This document shows positions 35,797 to 43,923 of a stretch of DNA of 64,000 nt, piece by piece. Below the pieces are notes generated by a model. The model was not told where the DNA came from and did not search any database. It worked only from the letters and a program-made list of their open reading frames with translations. The stretch's first letter is position 1. Every line of letters begins with the position of its first letter. The DNA lies in contig NZ_JBDJAW010000011.1 in NCBI RefSeq assembly GCF_039649665.1, positions 124,001-188,000 on the forward strand, in the 5' to 3' direction. The translations under genes and the position numbers were made by a program. The stretch is from Microbispora sp. ZYX-F-249 (lineage in GTDB: Bacteria; Actinomycetota; Actinomycetes; Streptosporangiales; Streptosporangiaceae).

Positions 35797-36839
35797 CCGA
35801 CGAGATCGACCTGGTGGCGCGGGAACGGCCCGACGTCGCGCCCTACTCCCTGGCCGCCAAGGCGGCCGTACGGCGGCGGCTGGCCGACCCCACGGGGCGT
35901 CCCGCCCGCCCACGCCCGCGTCCGTACCTGCTGCTCGCGGGCGGGACGGCGCTGCTCACCGCGGTGGGGGCCGCGGCCGTCACCACCGTCCTGACGGGAC
36001 CGCAGACCCTGACGGGACCGCAGACCCGGCCGGCGACGGTGAGCGCGGGGGTCGTGCGACTGCCGGAGGTGTCGGCCATGTCGGCCGAGGAGGTCCTGGG
36101 CAAGGCGGCCCGCGCGGTGACCGACCTGTCGCCGCGCGACGACCAATTCGTCAAGGTGAGCTCCCAGACGATGTACGAGGCCAGTGTGGTCGGCGAGGGC
36201 GACAAGGAGTCCCGATACCTCTACCGGACCAAGCGGACGATCTGGCTGTCGGCCGGCGGCACGAGGGACGGCGCGCTGAAGATCGACCATCTGGAGCCCC
36301 GCGCCTACCCCGGCTGGCCGATCCCGCCGGAGGCGTACAGGGAGAAGGGCACCGAGTGGATGCGGCTCCCCGCCTGTGACAGCGTGCGGGACACCGCCTA
36401 CACCAGGCTGAAGAAGCTGCCCGCCGACCCGGAGAAGATGCGCGCCTACCTGTACGACCGGCCGCACGACGACAATCCACCGGACACGGGGGCGTGGACT
36501 GCCGTCGGCGACCTGTTGCGGGAGACCTACGTGCCGGCGCCGCAGCGCGCGGCGCTGTTCAAGGCGGCCGCCACGATCCCCGGGGTCACCGTGACCGAGA
36601 ACGTCGAGGACGCCGCCGGACGGTCCGGCATCGGCGTCGGCCGGGTCTCCGGCGGGGTGCGCGAGGAGATCATCTTCGACCCGTCCACGTACGAGCTCCT
36701 CGGGGAGCGCGGCATCGTGGTGGACGAGAAGCAGGCGAAGGCGCCCGTCGGGAGCCTGGTCGCCTCGACCGCCCAGCTGGAGGTCACGGTCGACGACACG
36801 GCGCCCGAGGTGGACGACCCCCACGCCGGCTGCGGCTGA
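35793..36839 (+). CDS. CU044_5270 family protein (probable partner of the ECF sigma factor)
   Basis: A 348-aa protein beginning MTDEIDLVARERPDVAPYS, the usual opening of CU044_5270 proteins. It has one membrane segment at about 48-70 (YLLLAGGTALLTAVGAAAVTTVL) and then a large extracellular domain. A short in-frame duplication GPQTLTGPQTRP follows the anchor. The cytoplasmic head with an adjacent sigma factor and a sensor-like outside domain fits an anti-sigma or signal-input role, but no zinc-binding anti-sigma motif is visible. Coupled by an ATGA overlap. Confidence 0.82.
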   Translation: MTDEIDLVARERPDVAPYSLAAKAAVRRRLADPTGRPARPRPRPYLLLAGGTALLTAVGAAAVTTVLTGPQTLTGPQTRPATVSAGVVRLPEVSAMSAEEVLGKAARAVTDLSPRDDQFVKVSSQTMYEASVVGEGDKESRYLYRTKRTIWLSAGGTRDGALKIDHLEPRAYPGWPIPPEAYREKGTEWMRLPACDSVRDTAYTRLKKLPADPEKMRAYLYDRPHDDNPPDTGAWTAVGDLLRETYVPAPQRAALFKAAATIPGVTVTENVEDAAGRSGIGVGRVSGGVREEIIFDPSTYELLGERGIVVDEKQAKAPVGSLVASTAQLEVTVDDTAPEVDDPHAGCG

Positions 36840-36944
36840 GTCACCGGCCCGGCGCCCACGGCCGGCCACGCCGGGTCACCGGCCCGTCGGGCCTGTCGGT
36901 GCGCTCCCCTAAGATCGTCCTCCTGTCGCATGGAAGGACGTGAC

Positions 36945-38606
36945 GTGGTGCGGCTTCGACCGGAGCTGTGGGTGCCGAGGCTCTACGTCGGGGTCGCCGG
37001 CGTCGCCGCCGTGGCCGCCCTCGTCACCTGGGACGTCGGGCCGTTGTGGCTGGCCGTCCTGTGGTGTCCGCTCGACGAGTTCCGCGCGGACGTCCTGATC
37101 GACGGGCACACCGTCGCGGTCGCGGTGCCGGTCCTCCTCGCGATCCTCGCGCTCAAGGCCTGGATGCTGCGGCAGGTCCTCACCTTCCCCCGGCAGGCGG
37201 GCCCGCACGGCGGCCGGAGGGTGGTCTGGCTGCGGCGTCTGCTCTACCTGACCGTCGCCCACGCCGTGGTCCTCCGGTTGCCGGCCGGCCTGCTCCCCGG
37301 GTTTCTGGAGGACTCCGTCGAACTGGCCCTGTGGGGCCCGACGCAGGTGCTGTTCGCGCTGGTCCTCTCCGGTTGGTGGGTCCGGCTCTGCGCCGTCGCC
37401 GCCGCGCCGGCGGCCTCGGCGGCCCTGGTGGAGCACTGGCTCCTGCCGCTCGCCATCGCCGCCATGTCGCCGCGCGCGCCGTCGCCGTTCCCGGGTGAGC
37501 CGGCGCTGTTCCCGGGCACGCTGTCACTCAAGATCGGCATCATGCTGCTCAGCCTGGCCGCGCCGGCCTGGCAGACGCTGGTCCTCATCGGCCAGCACCG
37601 CGACGGCAGGTGGAGCAGGGCGACGCTCGCGGCCGGCTGGCTGAGCCTGGCGTTCTCGCCGGCCGTCCCGTTGGCGGGCGCGGTCCTCGAATGGGCGGTC
37701 CCGTCCTCCGCCTGGCCCCTGCCCCTGCTGGTGAACGAGTGCGGCGACGTGATGCTCGCGGTGTGGCTCGCCCGCTCCGCTCACGAACTCGCCGCGCCAT
37801 GGGCGGCGCCACGCCCCGCGCGCCCGCTTCGCCTGCCCAGGCCGATCCCGGCGGCGGCCGTGATCCTGCCGCTCCTCGTGCTGGTGCGGCCCGAGACCGC
37901 CCCGAGGTTCACCTTCACCGGCCGGGGCGAGGAGTGCTACGGGTGGACGCGGCACGCTGTCCTGGAGGAGGCCGGCAGCGAGCGCGCTTCGCGGGGCGCC
38001 GGCAGGAACGCGCTGGTGTTCCTCTGCCCGGAGGCGGCGGCCTCCGGCGAGCCCGACTTGCTGCGCCCCGAATCCGACGTGCGCGCGGACGCCGACCGCT
38101 ACGTCGCAGAGGAGAACGCCCGCTGCCGGGATCCCTGGCCTCGGCTGCGGGCCCGGCGGCAGGGCACGGCCGCGTACTTCCTGTTCGAGGGCGGGGGATA
38201 CGGCGTGTACGACCCGGACGACACCACCGAGGAGGGCGCGGGCGCCTTCGACGCGGCGGTGGACGACGGGTTCGTCGCCGCCGCGGGCAGTTCGGTAGCC
38301 GTGATGACGTACGGCGAGAACGAGCCGATGTGCCTGACCGTCAAGGCGTTCGGCTCCGCTCCCCCGCTGCGGTTGAAGGGCTGGGATCAGGTGGCCGAGG
38401 TCGGCGTCGTCAGCCGCAGCGGCCGCCTCGAGGTGCCCTCGTACGACGGCGGCGGCGAGGGCGCCGGGGCCAGGCTGCCGAACCTGGCGGTGAAGGGACC
38501 CGGGCGCTACCGGCTGCGGGCCTACGCCCGCGGGCCGGAAGGGGCCGAGGAGCACCTGGTCGTCGTGTTCCCCGGCCGGTCGGTCGAGAAGGTCGTCTAC
38601 CGGTGA
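36945..38606 (+). CDS. large hypothetical multi-pass membrane protein
   Basis: A 553-aa protein from GTG with GGAAGGA six bases upstream (an ATG at 36930 is also open). The first 310 residues contain about eight hydrophobic helices. The last 240 residues are soluble and probably extracellular, with a strand-rich fold (SSVAVMTYGENEPMCLTVKAF, GPGRYRLRAYARGPEG). Family not recognised. It lies 105 bases after the sigma/CU044_5270 pair on the same strand and may be a target or neighbour only. The 3' end is convergent with the HNH gene, 10 bases away. Confidence 0.6.
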   Translation: MVRLRPELWVPRLYVGVAGVAAVAALVTWDVGPLWLAVLWCPLDEFRADVLIDGHTVAVAVPVLLAILALKAWMLRQVLTFPRQAGPHGGRRVVWLRRLLYLTVAHAVVLRLPAGLLPGFLEDSVELALWGPTQVLFALVLSGWWVRLCAVAAAPAASAALVEHWLLPLAIAAMSPRAPSPFPGEPALFPGTLSLKIGIMLLSLAAPAWQTLVLIGQHRDGRWSRATLAAGWLSLAFSPAVPLAGAVLEWAVPSSAWPLPLLVNECGDVMLAVWLARSAHELAAPWAAPRPARPLRLPRPIPAAAVILPLLVLVRPETAPRFTFTGRGEECYGWTRHAVLEEAGSERASRGAGRNALVFLCPEAAASGEPDLLRPESDVRADADRYVAEENARCRDPWPRLRARRQGTAAYFLFEGGGYGVYDPDDTTEEGAGAFDAAVDDGFVAAAGSSVAVMTYGENEPMCLTVKAFGSAPPLRLKGWDQVAEVGVVSRSGRLEVPSYDGGGEGAGARLPNLAVKGPGRYRLRAYARGPEGAEEHLVVVFPGRSVEKVVYR

Positions 38607-38616
38607 GCCGGGCCTT

Positions 38617-39384
38617 CTACTTGCACTGCTCCAGCATGGCCGCCTTGTCGGCGGAGGTCACCGGCAGGTCGTACTTGAGTGCGACCTGGGCGAAGCGCAC
38701 GGCGTAGGAGCAGCGGATCTCCCTGCGGGGCGGCAGCCAGGTGGCCGGCCCCGAGTCGCCCTTGGAGCCGTTCGTGGAACCGTCGACGGGGATCAGGTTG
38801 AGCGGGTCGTTGGCGATCTGCTTGCGCTTGCTCTCGCTCCACCGCGACGCGCCCATCTGCCAGTCGTACGACAGAGGCATGACGTGGTCGATCTGGACCT
38901 CCGCCGCTTTCGACTTGGTCCAGTCGATCGTCTTGCCGGTGTAGGGGTCGTAGAGGGTCATGGAGGTGATGACGCAGTTGGACCCGCTGCGATACTTGAC
39001 GTCCCGGCCGTCCCGCTTCAGCAGGTCGTTGCGGGTGTCGCAGCCGTTGCGGCCCCACGGGATGTCGTCCACGCTGTCGGCCCAGGCGTAGCCGAACTTG
39101 TCGCGGTCGTAGCCGGTCTTCGCCCCCCGGCCCTTCGTCGCCACCTTGTCGATCAGCTTGCGGGCCTCCGCCCGGTCCTTGTCCGACGTGATGGCCTTCA
39201 ACCCGGGCCCGGTGCCGTCGGGGTTGTCGAGCGGATTGACGCCCAGCTCCGTCTTCGAGTCGCTCTTCCCGCCGCCGCTCTGGCCCGTGAGGGCGTCGTC
39301 GAGTTCCGGCATCGGCCCACAACCGGCCAGTACGGCCACCGCCACGGAGATCCCGGCGATCACCCGGATACCACGCCCGCCCAC
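38617..39384 (-). CDS. secreted HNH endonuclease family lipoprotein
   Basis: A 255-aa protein. The GTG at 39384 has AGGGG six bases upstream; a GTG two codons earlier is alternative. The lipoprotein signal ends at VAVLAGC. After a Ser/Gly-rich linker the nuclease domain shows NGCDTRNDLL, VQIDHVMPLSYDWQMGASRW (the conserved Asp-His of the HNH), then NDPLNLIPVDGSTNGSKGDSGPATWLPP and the C-terminal Cys pair region. This is the extracellular actinobacterial HNH family related to the GmrSD C-terminal domain. It may degrade external DNA for nutrition or competition. It stands alone. Confidence 0.85.
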   Translation of the reverse strand: MGGRGIRVIAGISVAVAVLAGCGPMPELDDALTGQSGGGKSDSKTELGVNPLDNPDGTGPGLKAITSDKDRAEARKLIDKVATKGRGAKTGYDRDKFGYAWADSVDDIPWGRNGCDTRNDLLKRDGRDVKYRSGSNCVITSMTLYDPYTGKTIDWTKSKAAEVQIDHVMPLSYDWQMGASRWSESKRKQIANDPLNLIPVDGSTNGSKGDSGPATWLPPRREIRCSYAVRFAQVALKYDLPVTSADKAAMLEQCK

Positions 39385-39764
39385 TGTCACCCCTAGGTAA
39401 TGAAATATCCCTCTCAGATATAGCAAAGTGCAAAAAGGTGGCAAAGGAGGCACGCACATAGTGCGGATTTCGTGACCGTGACAGAGGCCGCTCAGGTGAT
39501 GCTTCGCCGAGCGCACCGGCTCCCGGCGGACCTGCCGCCTCGGCCGAGCGGTTCGACGCCGCCCGCACCCGGCTCGCAGCGCTGCCGGCGGCCCTGCCGC
39601 CCGACCGGCCTGTCGGCGTGTTCGCCCATGTGCTTCCGCTCGGTCCGATCGCAGCGTTCCGAAGCCCGTACGTCCGGAACGCCGGCCCGGAACGAGGGAC
39701 AGGTGCGGCTCGGCGGCGGCTTCCCGGGCGATGGGCGCGAGAGTTCGGCCGGGCGGGGACACGA
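39385..39764. other. intergenic with a coding-like but broken stretch
   Basis: The part next to the HNH gene is AT-richer and probably carries its promoter. From about 39540 to 39690 the plus strand reads AERFDAARTRLAALPAALPP (start of a longer run) with G or C at nearly all third codon positions. It has no start and no recognised family. It may be a gene remnant or simple GC bias. Confidence 0.3.
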
Positions 39765-39801
39765 CGAGGGGCGCGGCGCGCCGTGCGCGCCACGCCCCTC
39801 G
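39765..39801 (-). terminator. GC-rich hairpin ending the glycine betaine transporter operon
   Basis: Two 16-base arms (starting CGAGGGGCGC, one mismatch) around a 5-base loop, 45 bases past the stop of the last binding-protein gene. No T-run. Confidence 0.6.
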
Positions 39802-39845
39802 CTCAGGATCGGTGGGATCAGGCCCGGTGGATCGGCCTCCCCGGG

Positions 39846-40796
39846 TCAGGCCGGGATCCAGTCCTGCCAGACGATCTTGTTGGCCTCGACCCACTTGCGG
39901 GCGGCGTTCTCCGCGCTCATCTTGTTCACCGCCATGTCGTAGGCCACGGCGTTCTGGTCGTCGTTGGTCCAGACGAAGTTCTTGATCAGCTCATACGCCT
40001 GGCCGCCGCTCTTGGCGAACTTCACACTGACGATCTTGTCGAGCAGGTACGGCGGGTAGTCGCACTTGACCGTCTTGACGTTGTTGTCGCACCCGATGGC
40101 GTACGGCGGGAGGTTGATCTTGACGAGCTTGAGCTGGTTGAACAGCCACTGGGGCTCGTAGAAGTACATCAGCAGCGGCGTCTCGTTCTCGGTGGCCTTG
40201 CGGGCCGCCGCGATCAGCGCGTCCTCACTGCCGGAGTAGACCACCTTGTAGGGCAGGTTCAAGTTCTTGATGAGCGCCTCGTCGTTGGTGACGAAGGACT
40301 TGTCACCCGCGAGGAACTGGCCCAGGCCGTCGCTCTTGTCGGTCTTGAACAGGTCCTTGTACTTAACCAGGTTGTGCCAGTCCGTGATGTCCGGATACTT
40401 CTTGACCATCCACTCGGGGACGTACCACCCGATGACGCCCTTGTTGCCGTTCTCCCCCGCGGTGATCGCGACCTTCTTGTCCTCGATGAACTCCTTCTTC
40501 AGCTCCGGGTGGCTCCAGTTCTCCAGGACGACGTCGACCGTGCCCTTCTCGAAGCCCTTCCAGGAGTCCGCCTCGCCGCTCTCGATCTCCTCGACCTTGT
40601 AGCCGAGCTCCTTCTCCAGGAGATAGGCGACGACGGCGGCGCTGGCCTCGTAACCGATCCAGGGGTTGATCGCCAGTCGCACGGTCTTCGTGCCGCCGGC
40701 GGCGCCTGCTCCGGCGGCGTCATCCGAACTCCCGCCACTGCAGGCGGTCATGGCCAGCGCGAGCGTCAGCACGCCGGCAAGGAGACGGATCCTCAT
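39846..40796 (-). CDS. glycine betaine/proline-type ABC transporter substrate-binding lipoprotein, copy 1
   Basis: A 316-aa OpuAC/ProX-type binding protein. The lipobox AMTAC is at about residue 19. The mature part begins VRLAINPWIGYEASAAVVAYLL, with WSHPELKKEF, GVIGWYVPEWMV, LLMYFYEPQWLFNQ and a C-terminal FVWTNDDQN region. The Trp and Tyr residues at these places form the aromatic cage for quaternary ammonium ligands in the family. It shares the design with the upstream paralogue, separated by 212 bases holding a strong hairpin, so its expression may differ. Ligand (glycine betaine, proline betaine or choline) is not decidable from sequence. Confidence 0.9.
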   Translation of the reverse strand: MRIRLLAGVLTLALAMTACSGGSSDDAAGAGAAGGTKTVRLAINPWIGYEASAAVVAYLLEKELGYKVEEIESGEADSWKGFEKGTVDVVLENWSHPELKKEFIEDKKVAITAGENGNKGVIGWYVPEWMVKKYPDITDWHNLVKYKDLFKTDKSDGLGQFLAGDKSFVTNDEALIKNLNLPYKVVYSGSEDALIAAARKATENETPLLMYFYEPQWLFNQLKLVKINLPPYAIGCDNNVKTVKCDYPPYLLDKIVSVKFAKSGGQAYELIKNFVWTNDDQNAVAYDMAVNKMSAENAARKWVEANKIVWQDWIPA

Positions 40797-40940
40797 ATCT
40801 GACCTCATCTGATGTCGTACGGGCGGCGAACGCGAGCGGCGGGGCCGCGGCGACACCGGGAGAGTATTCCACAACAAGCGCGATCGGCCGCGATCGCGGG
40901 GATCGCGGCCGACGAGTGCTCGCGCCCGGCCGGGCGCGGG

Positions 40941-41004
40941 GGTCGTGATCCCGGGACTGTCCCGTGATCTCCTGCCGCGGCGACCGCGGCAGGCGGACAC
41001 GACC
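40941..41004 (-). terminator. branched hairpin between the two binding-protein genes
   Basis: A perfect 10-bp stem CCTGCCGCGG-CGA-CCGCGGCAGG (40971-40993) lies inside outer arms GGTCGTG / CACGACC (40941-40947, 40998-41004), just after the upstream binding-protein stop. It probably attenuates or ends the transcript, lowering the downstream copy. Confidence 0.65.
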
Positions 41005-41008
41005 TAGA

Positions 41009-41989
41009 TCACTTGGGCATCCAGGCCTGCCACTTGGCGGTGTTGGCCTCCACCCACTTCTTGGCCGCGTCCTCGGCGGACATGCCGTTGTTGGTGATGT
41101 CGTCGGCGACCGCGTTCTGGTCGTCGTTCGTCCACTGGAAGGCCTTGATCAGCTCGTAGGCCTTGCCGCCGGTGTCGGCGAACTTCTTGCTCACGATCTT
41201 GTCGAGGTCGTACGGCGGGTAGTCACAGGCGACCTTCTTGGGGTCGCTGTCGCAGCCCTCGGTGTACGCGGGAAGGTTGACCTTGACCAGCTTGACCTGG
41301 TTGAACAGCCACTGCGGCTCGTAGAAGTACATGAGCAGCGGCTTCTTCTGCTCGGTCGCCTGCTTGGCGGCCTTGATCAGCGCGGCCTCGCTGCCGGCGT
41401 ACACGACCTTGTAGTCGAGCTTCAGGTTCTTGACCAGGGCCTCGTCGTTGGTGACGAAGGACGGGTCACCGTCGAGCATCTGGCCCTTGCCGTCCGACTC
41501 GGACGTCTTGAACAGGTCGGCGTACTTGTTGAGGTTCTTGTAGTCGGTGATGTCGGGGTACTTCTGCACCATCCACTCGGGCACGTACCAGCCGATGACG
41601 CCCTTGTTGCCCGTGCTGCCCGCCTCGACGGCGACCTGCTTCTCCTCGATGTACTTCTTCTTGAGGTCCGGGTGGCCCCAGTTCTCGATGATGACGTCGA
41701 CGTCACCGGACTCCATGCCCTGCCAGGACGGCTCCTCGGCGAGGGTCACCTTCTCGACCTTGTAGCCGAGCTCCTTCTCCAGCAGGTAGGACACGACGGC
41801 GGCGCTGGCCTCGTAGCCGACCCAGCCGTTGATGGCGATCTTGACCGTGCCCGCCGCGGACGCGCCCGCGGAGCCCGCGGCGCTCGCGCTCGGCGCCGCC
41901 GCGGAGTCGTCCTCGACCTTGGCGCCTCCGCAGGCGGCCATACTGAGGCCGAGAACGAGAACCCCTGCGATTAGGCGTAACTTCTTCAT
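41009..41989 (-). CDS. glycine betaine/proline-type ABC transporter substrate-binding lipoprotein, copy 2
   Basis: A 326-aa paralogue of the 39846 gene with lipobox SMAAC. The Ala/Ser-rich linker is followed by VKIAINGWVGYEASAAVVSYLL, WGHPDLKKKY, GVIGWYVPEWMV, LLMYFYEPQWLFNQ and FQWTNDDQN-type residues. The ATG overlaps the permease stop (ATGA), so this copy is firmly part of the transporter operon. The cage aromatic residues are the same in both copies; surface Lys and Asp residues differ most. Confidence 0.92.
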   Translation of the reverse strand: MKKLRLIAGVLVLGLSMAACGGAKVEDDSAAAPSASAAGSAGASAAGTVKIAINGWVGYEASAAVVSYLLEKELGYKVEKVTLAEEPSWQGMESGDVDVIIENWGHPDLKKKYIEEKQVAVEAGSTGNKGVIGWYVPEWMVQKYPDITDYKNLNKYADLFKTSESDGKGQMLDGDPSFVTNDEALVKNLKLDYKVVYAGSEAALIKAAKQATEQKKPLLMYFYEPQWLFNQVKLVKVNLPAYTEGCDSDPKKVACDYPPYDLDKIVSKKFADTGGKAYELIKAFQWTNDDQNAVADDITNNGMSAEDAAKKWVEANTAKWQAWMPK

Positions 41990-43923
41990 GCGTTCCTCTT
42001 CTTGTGGGGAGAGCGGCGCCCGTTGGCGCCTTGCGTGATCCGGTCGAGCATGACTCCCAGGAGGACGAGGGCGACGCCGGCCGCGAGGCCCTTGCCGTAG
42101 TCCTCCTGCTGCGCGATTCCGGCCACGACGTCGTATCCGAGAGCTCCAGCGCCGACCAGCGCGCCGATCACCACCATCGCCAGCGTCATGACGATGCCCT
42201 GGTTCGCCGCGAGCAGCAGCGAGCCGCGGGCCATCGGCAGCTGGACCTTCCACAGCAGCTGCCGATCGGTGGAGCCGGCGGACTTGGCCGCCTCCATGAC
42301 GGTCGGGGGGACCGCCCGCAGGCCGTCCTCGACCAGGCGCGCGACCACCGGCACCGCGTAGATGAACGAGGCCATGATCGCGGTGAAACGGCCGTTGCCG
42401 AACAGGGCCACGGCGGGCAGCAGGTAGGAGAACGACGGCATCGTCTGCGCCGCGTCCAGGATCGGCCGCAGCCCGGCGGCGAACCACCGCGACCGCGCGG
42501 CCAGCACGCCGAGCGCGAGCCCCGCCGCGATCGTGATGACGGAGGCGACCAGCACGATGGTCAGCGTCTCCATGCCGTGCTGCCACAGTTGCAGCGCGGC
42601 GACGCCCACGAGGCAACCCGCGGCGATCACACCGGCCACCGGTCCGCTCACCCGCCAGGCGAACACCAGCACCGCCGCGGTGATCAGCCACCAGGGCGCG
42701 CTGGTCAGCACGTCCTGCAAGGGATTCAGCAGGCCGTACGCGACGACGTCGTTGACGAAGCCGGTGAAGGTGTACCAGTGCGTCTCGATCCACTCGACCA
42801 CGTCGTTGATCGGCCGGACGAGCTGCACGTGCCACTGCTCGGGGAACTCCTGCGCCAGCACGGGGGTCAGGACCAGCCCGGCCGCCGTCAGGACGGCGAA
42901 GCCGCCCCAGCGGACCACCCGCGCCCGCCCGCCGCCGTCGCGCCGCTGGGCGGCCGCCCGCGTCATCCGGTCGAGCACGATGGCGAGCAGCACGATCGCG
43001 ACGCCGGGGATGAGTGCGGCGCCCACGTTGACCCGGGCGAGGGCGCGGAGCAGGTCCACGCCGAGTCCGGGGGCCGCGATCAGCGCGACCAGCGGCACCA
43101 TCGACAGCGCGGCGGCGATCGTCTGGTTGACGCCCAGCATGATCGTGTTGAGCGCCAGCGGCAGGCGGACCTTGCGCAGCGTCTGCCATCCGGTCGCGCC
43201 CAGCGACTCCGACGCCTCCACCGCGACGCCGGCGACCCGCTGGATGGCCAGCGACGTGATCCGGATCGCCGGCGGCATCGCGTAGATCATGGTGGCGAAC
43301 GTCGCGGACGCCGGCCCGATGAGGAACAGCAGCACGATCGGCGACAGGTACGAGAACGTCGGCATGATCTGCATGACGTCGAGCACCGGCGTCACGATCC
43401 GCCGTACGCGGGGCGAACGGCCGGTCCAGATCCCCAGGGGGATGCCGAACAGCAGCGACAGCACCACCGCGGACAGCGTCAGCGCGAGCGTGTCGACGCT
43501 CGCCTCCCAGAAGCCGAGCACCCCGACGCCGGCGAAGCCCGCGAGCGACACGAGCGCGATCCGCCAGCCGCCCGCGAGCCAGCCGAGACCGGCGGCCAGG
43601 CCGATGAGCCCCGGCCAGCCGAGCGCGACCAGGGCGCCCTGGATCAGCGTGTAGATCTCGGACACGCCCAGGCGCAGGTAGTTGACGACGTAGAGGAAGA
43701 TCGGGCTGCTGTTGCGGTTGGCGTCGACCCAGTCACGGGCGTCGTTGAGCCAGTGGAACACGGCGGCGTCGTCGTCGTGGGGCAGCACGGCCTTGCCGCG
43801 GAAGGCCACGTAGAGGGCCACCACCGCGACCACTCCGGCGACAGGCGCGACCCATCGCGGCAGGCGCCGGACCCGCGCCGGGGCCTGTACGGGCGGCGCC
43901 ACCTGCACAGGTGCGCTCACCAT
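41986..43923 (-). CDS. ABC transporter permease, two fused ProW-like domains
   Basis: A 645-aa membrane protein with two binding-protein-dependent permease units. Each carries the EAA loop region: VEASESLGATGWQTLRKVRLPLA for the first and MEAAKSAGSTDRQLLWKVQLPMA for the second. Both halves repeat the order of TMPSFSYL-type helices and GVNQTI / AANQGI segments, so they are an internal duplication. ProW is normally a single unit, so one fused chain here replaces a homodimer. Its ATG directly follows the ATPase stop (TAGATG). Confidence 0.92.
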   Translation of the reverse strand: MVSAPVQVAPPVQAPARVRRLPRWVAPVAGVVAVVALYVAFRGKAVLPHDDDAAVFHWLNDARDWVDANRNSSPIFLYVVNYLRLGVSEIYTLIQGALVALGWPGLIGLAAGLGWLAGGWRIALVSLAGFAGVGVLGFWEASVDTLALTLSAVVLSLLFGIPLGIWTGRSPRVRRIVTPVLDVMQIMPTFSYLSPIVLLFLIGPASATFATMIYAMPPAIRITSLAIQRVAGVAVEASESLGATGWQTLRKVRLPLALNTIMLGVNQTIAAALSMVPLVALIAAPGLGVDLLRALARVNVGAALIPGVAIVLLAIVLDRMTRAAAQRRDGGGRARVVRWGGFAVLTAAGLVLTPVLAQEFPEQWHVQLVRPINDVVEWIETHWYTFTGFVNDVVAYGLLNPLQDVLTSAPWWLITAAVLVFAWRVSGPVAGVIAAGCLVGVAALQLWQHGMETLTIVLVASVITIAAGLALGVLAARSRWFAAGLRPILDAAQTMPSFSYLLPAVALFGNGRFTAIMASFIYAVPVVARLVEDGLRAVPPTVMEAAKSAGSTDRQLLWKVQLPMARGSLLLAANQGIVMTLAMVVIGALVGAGALGYDVVAGIAQQEDYGKGLAAGVALVLLGVMLDRITQGANGRRSPHKKRNA

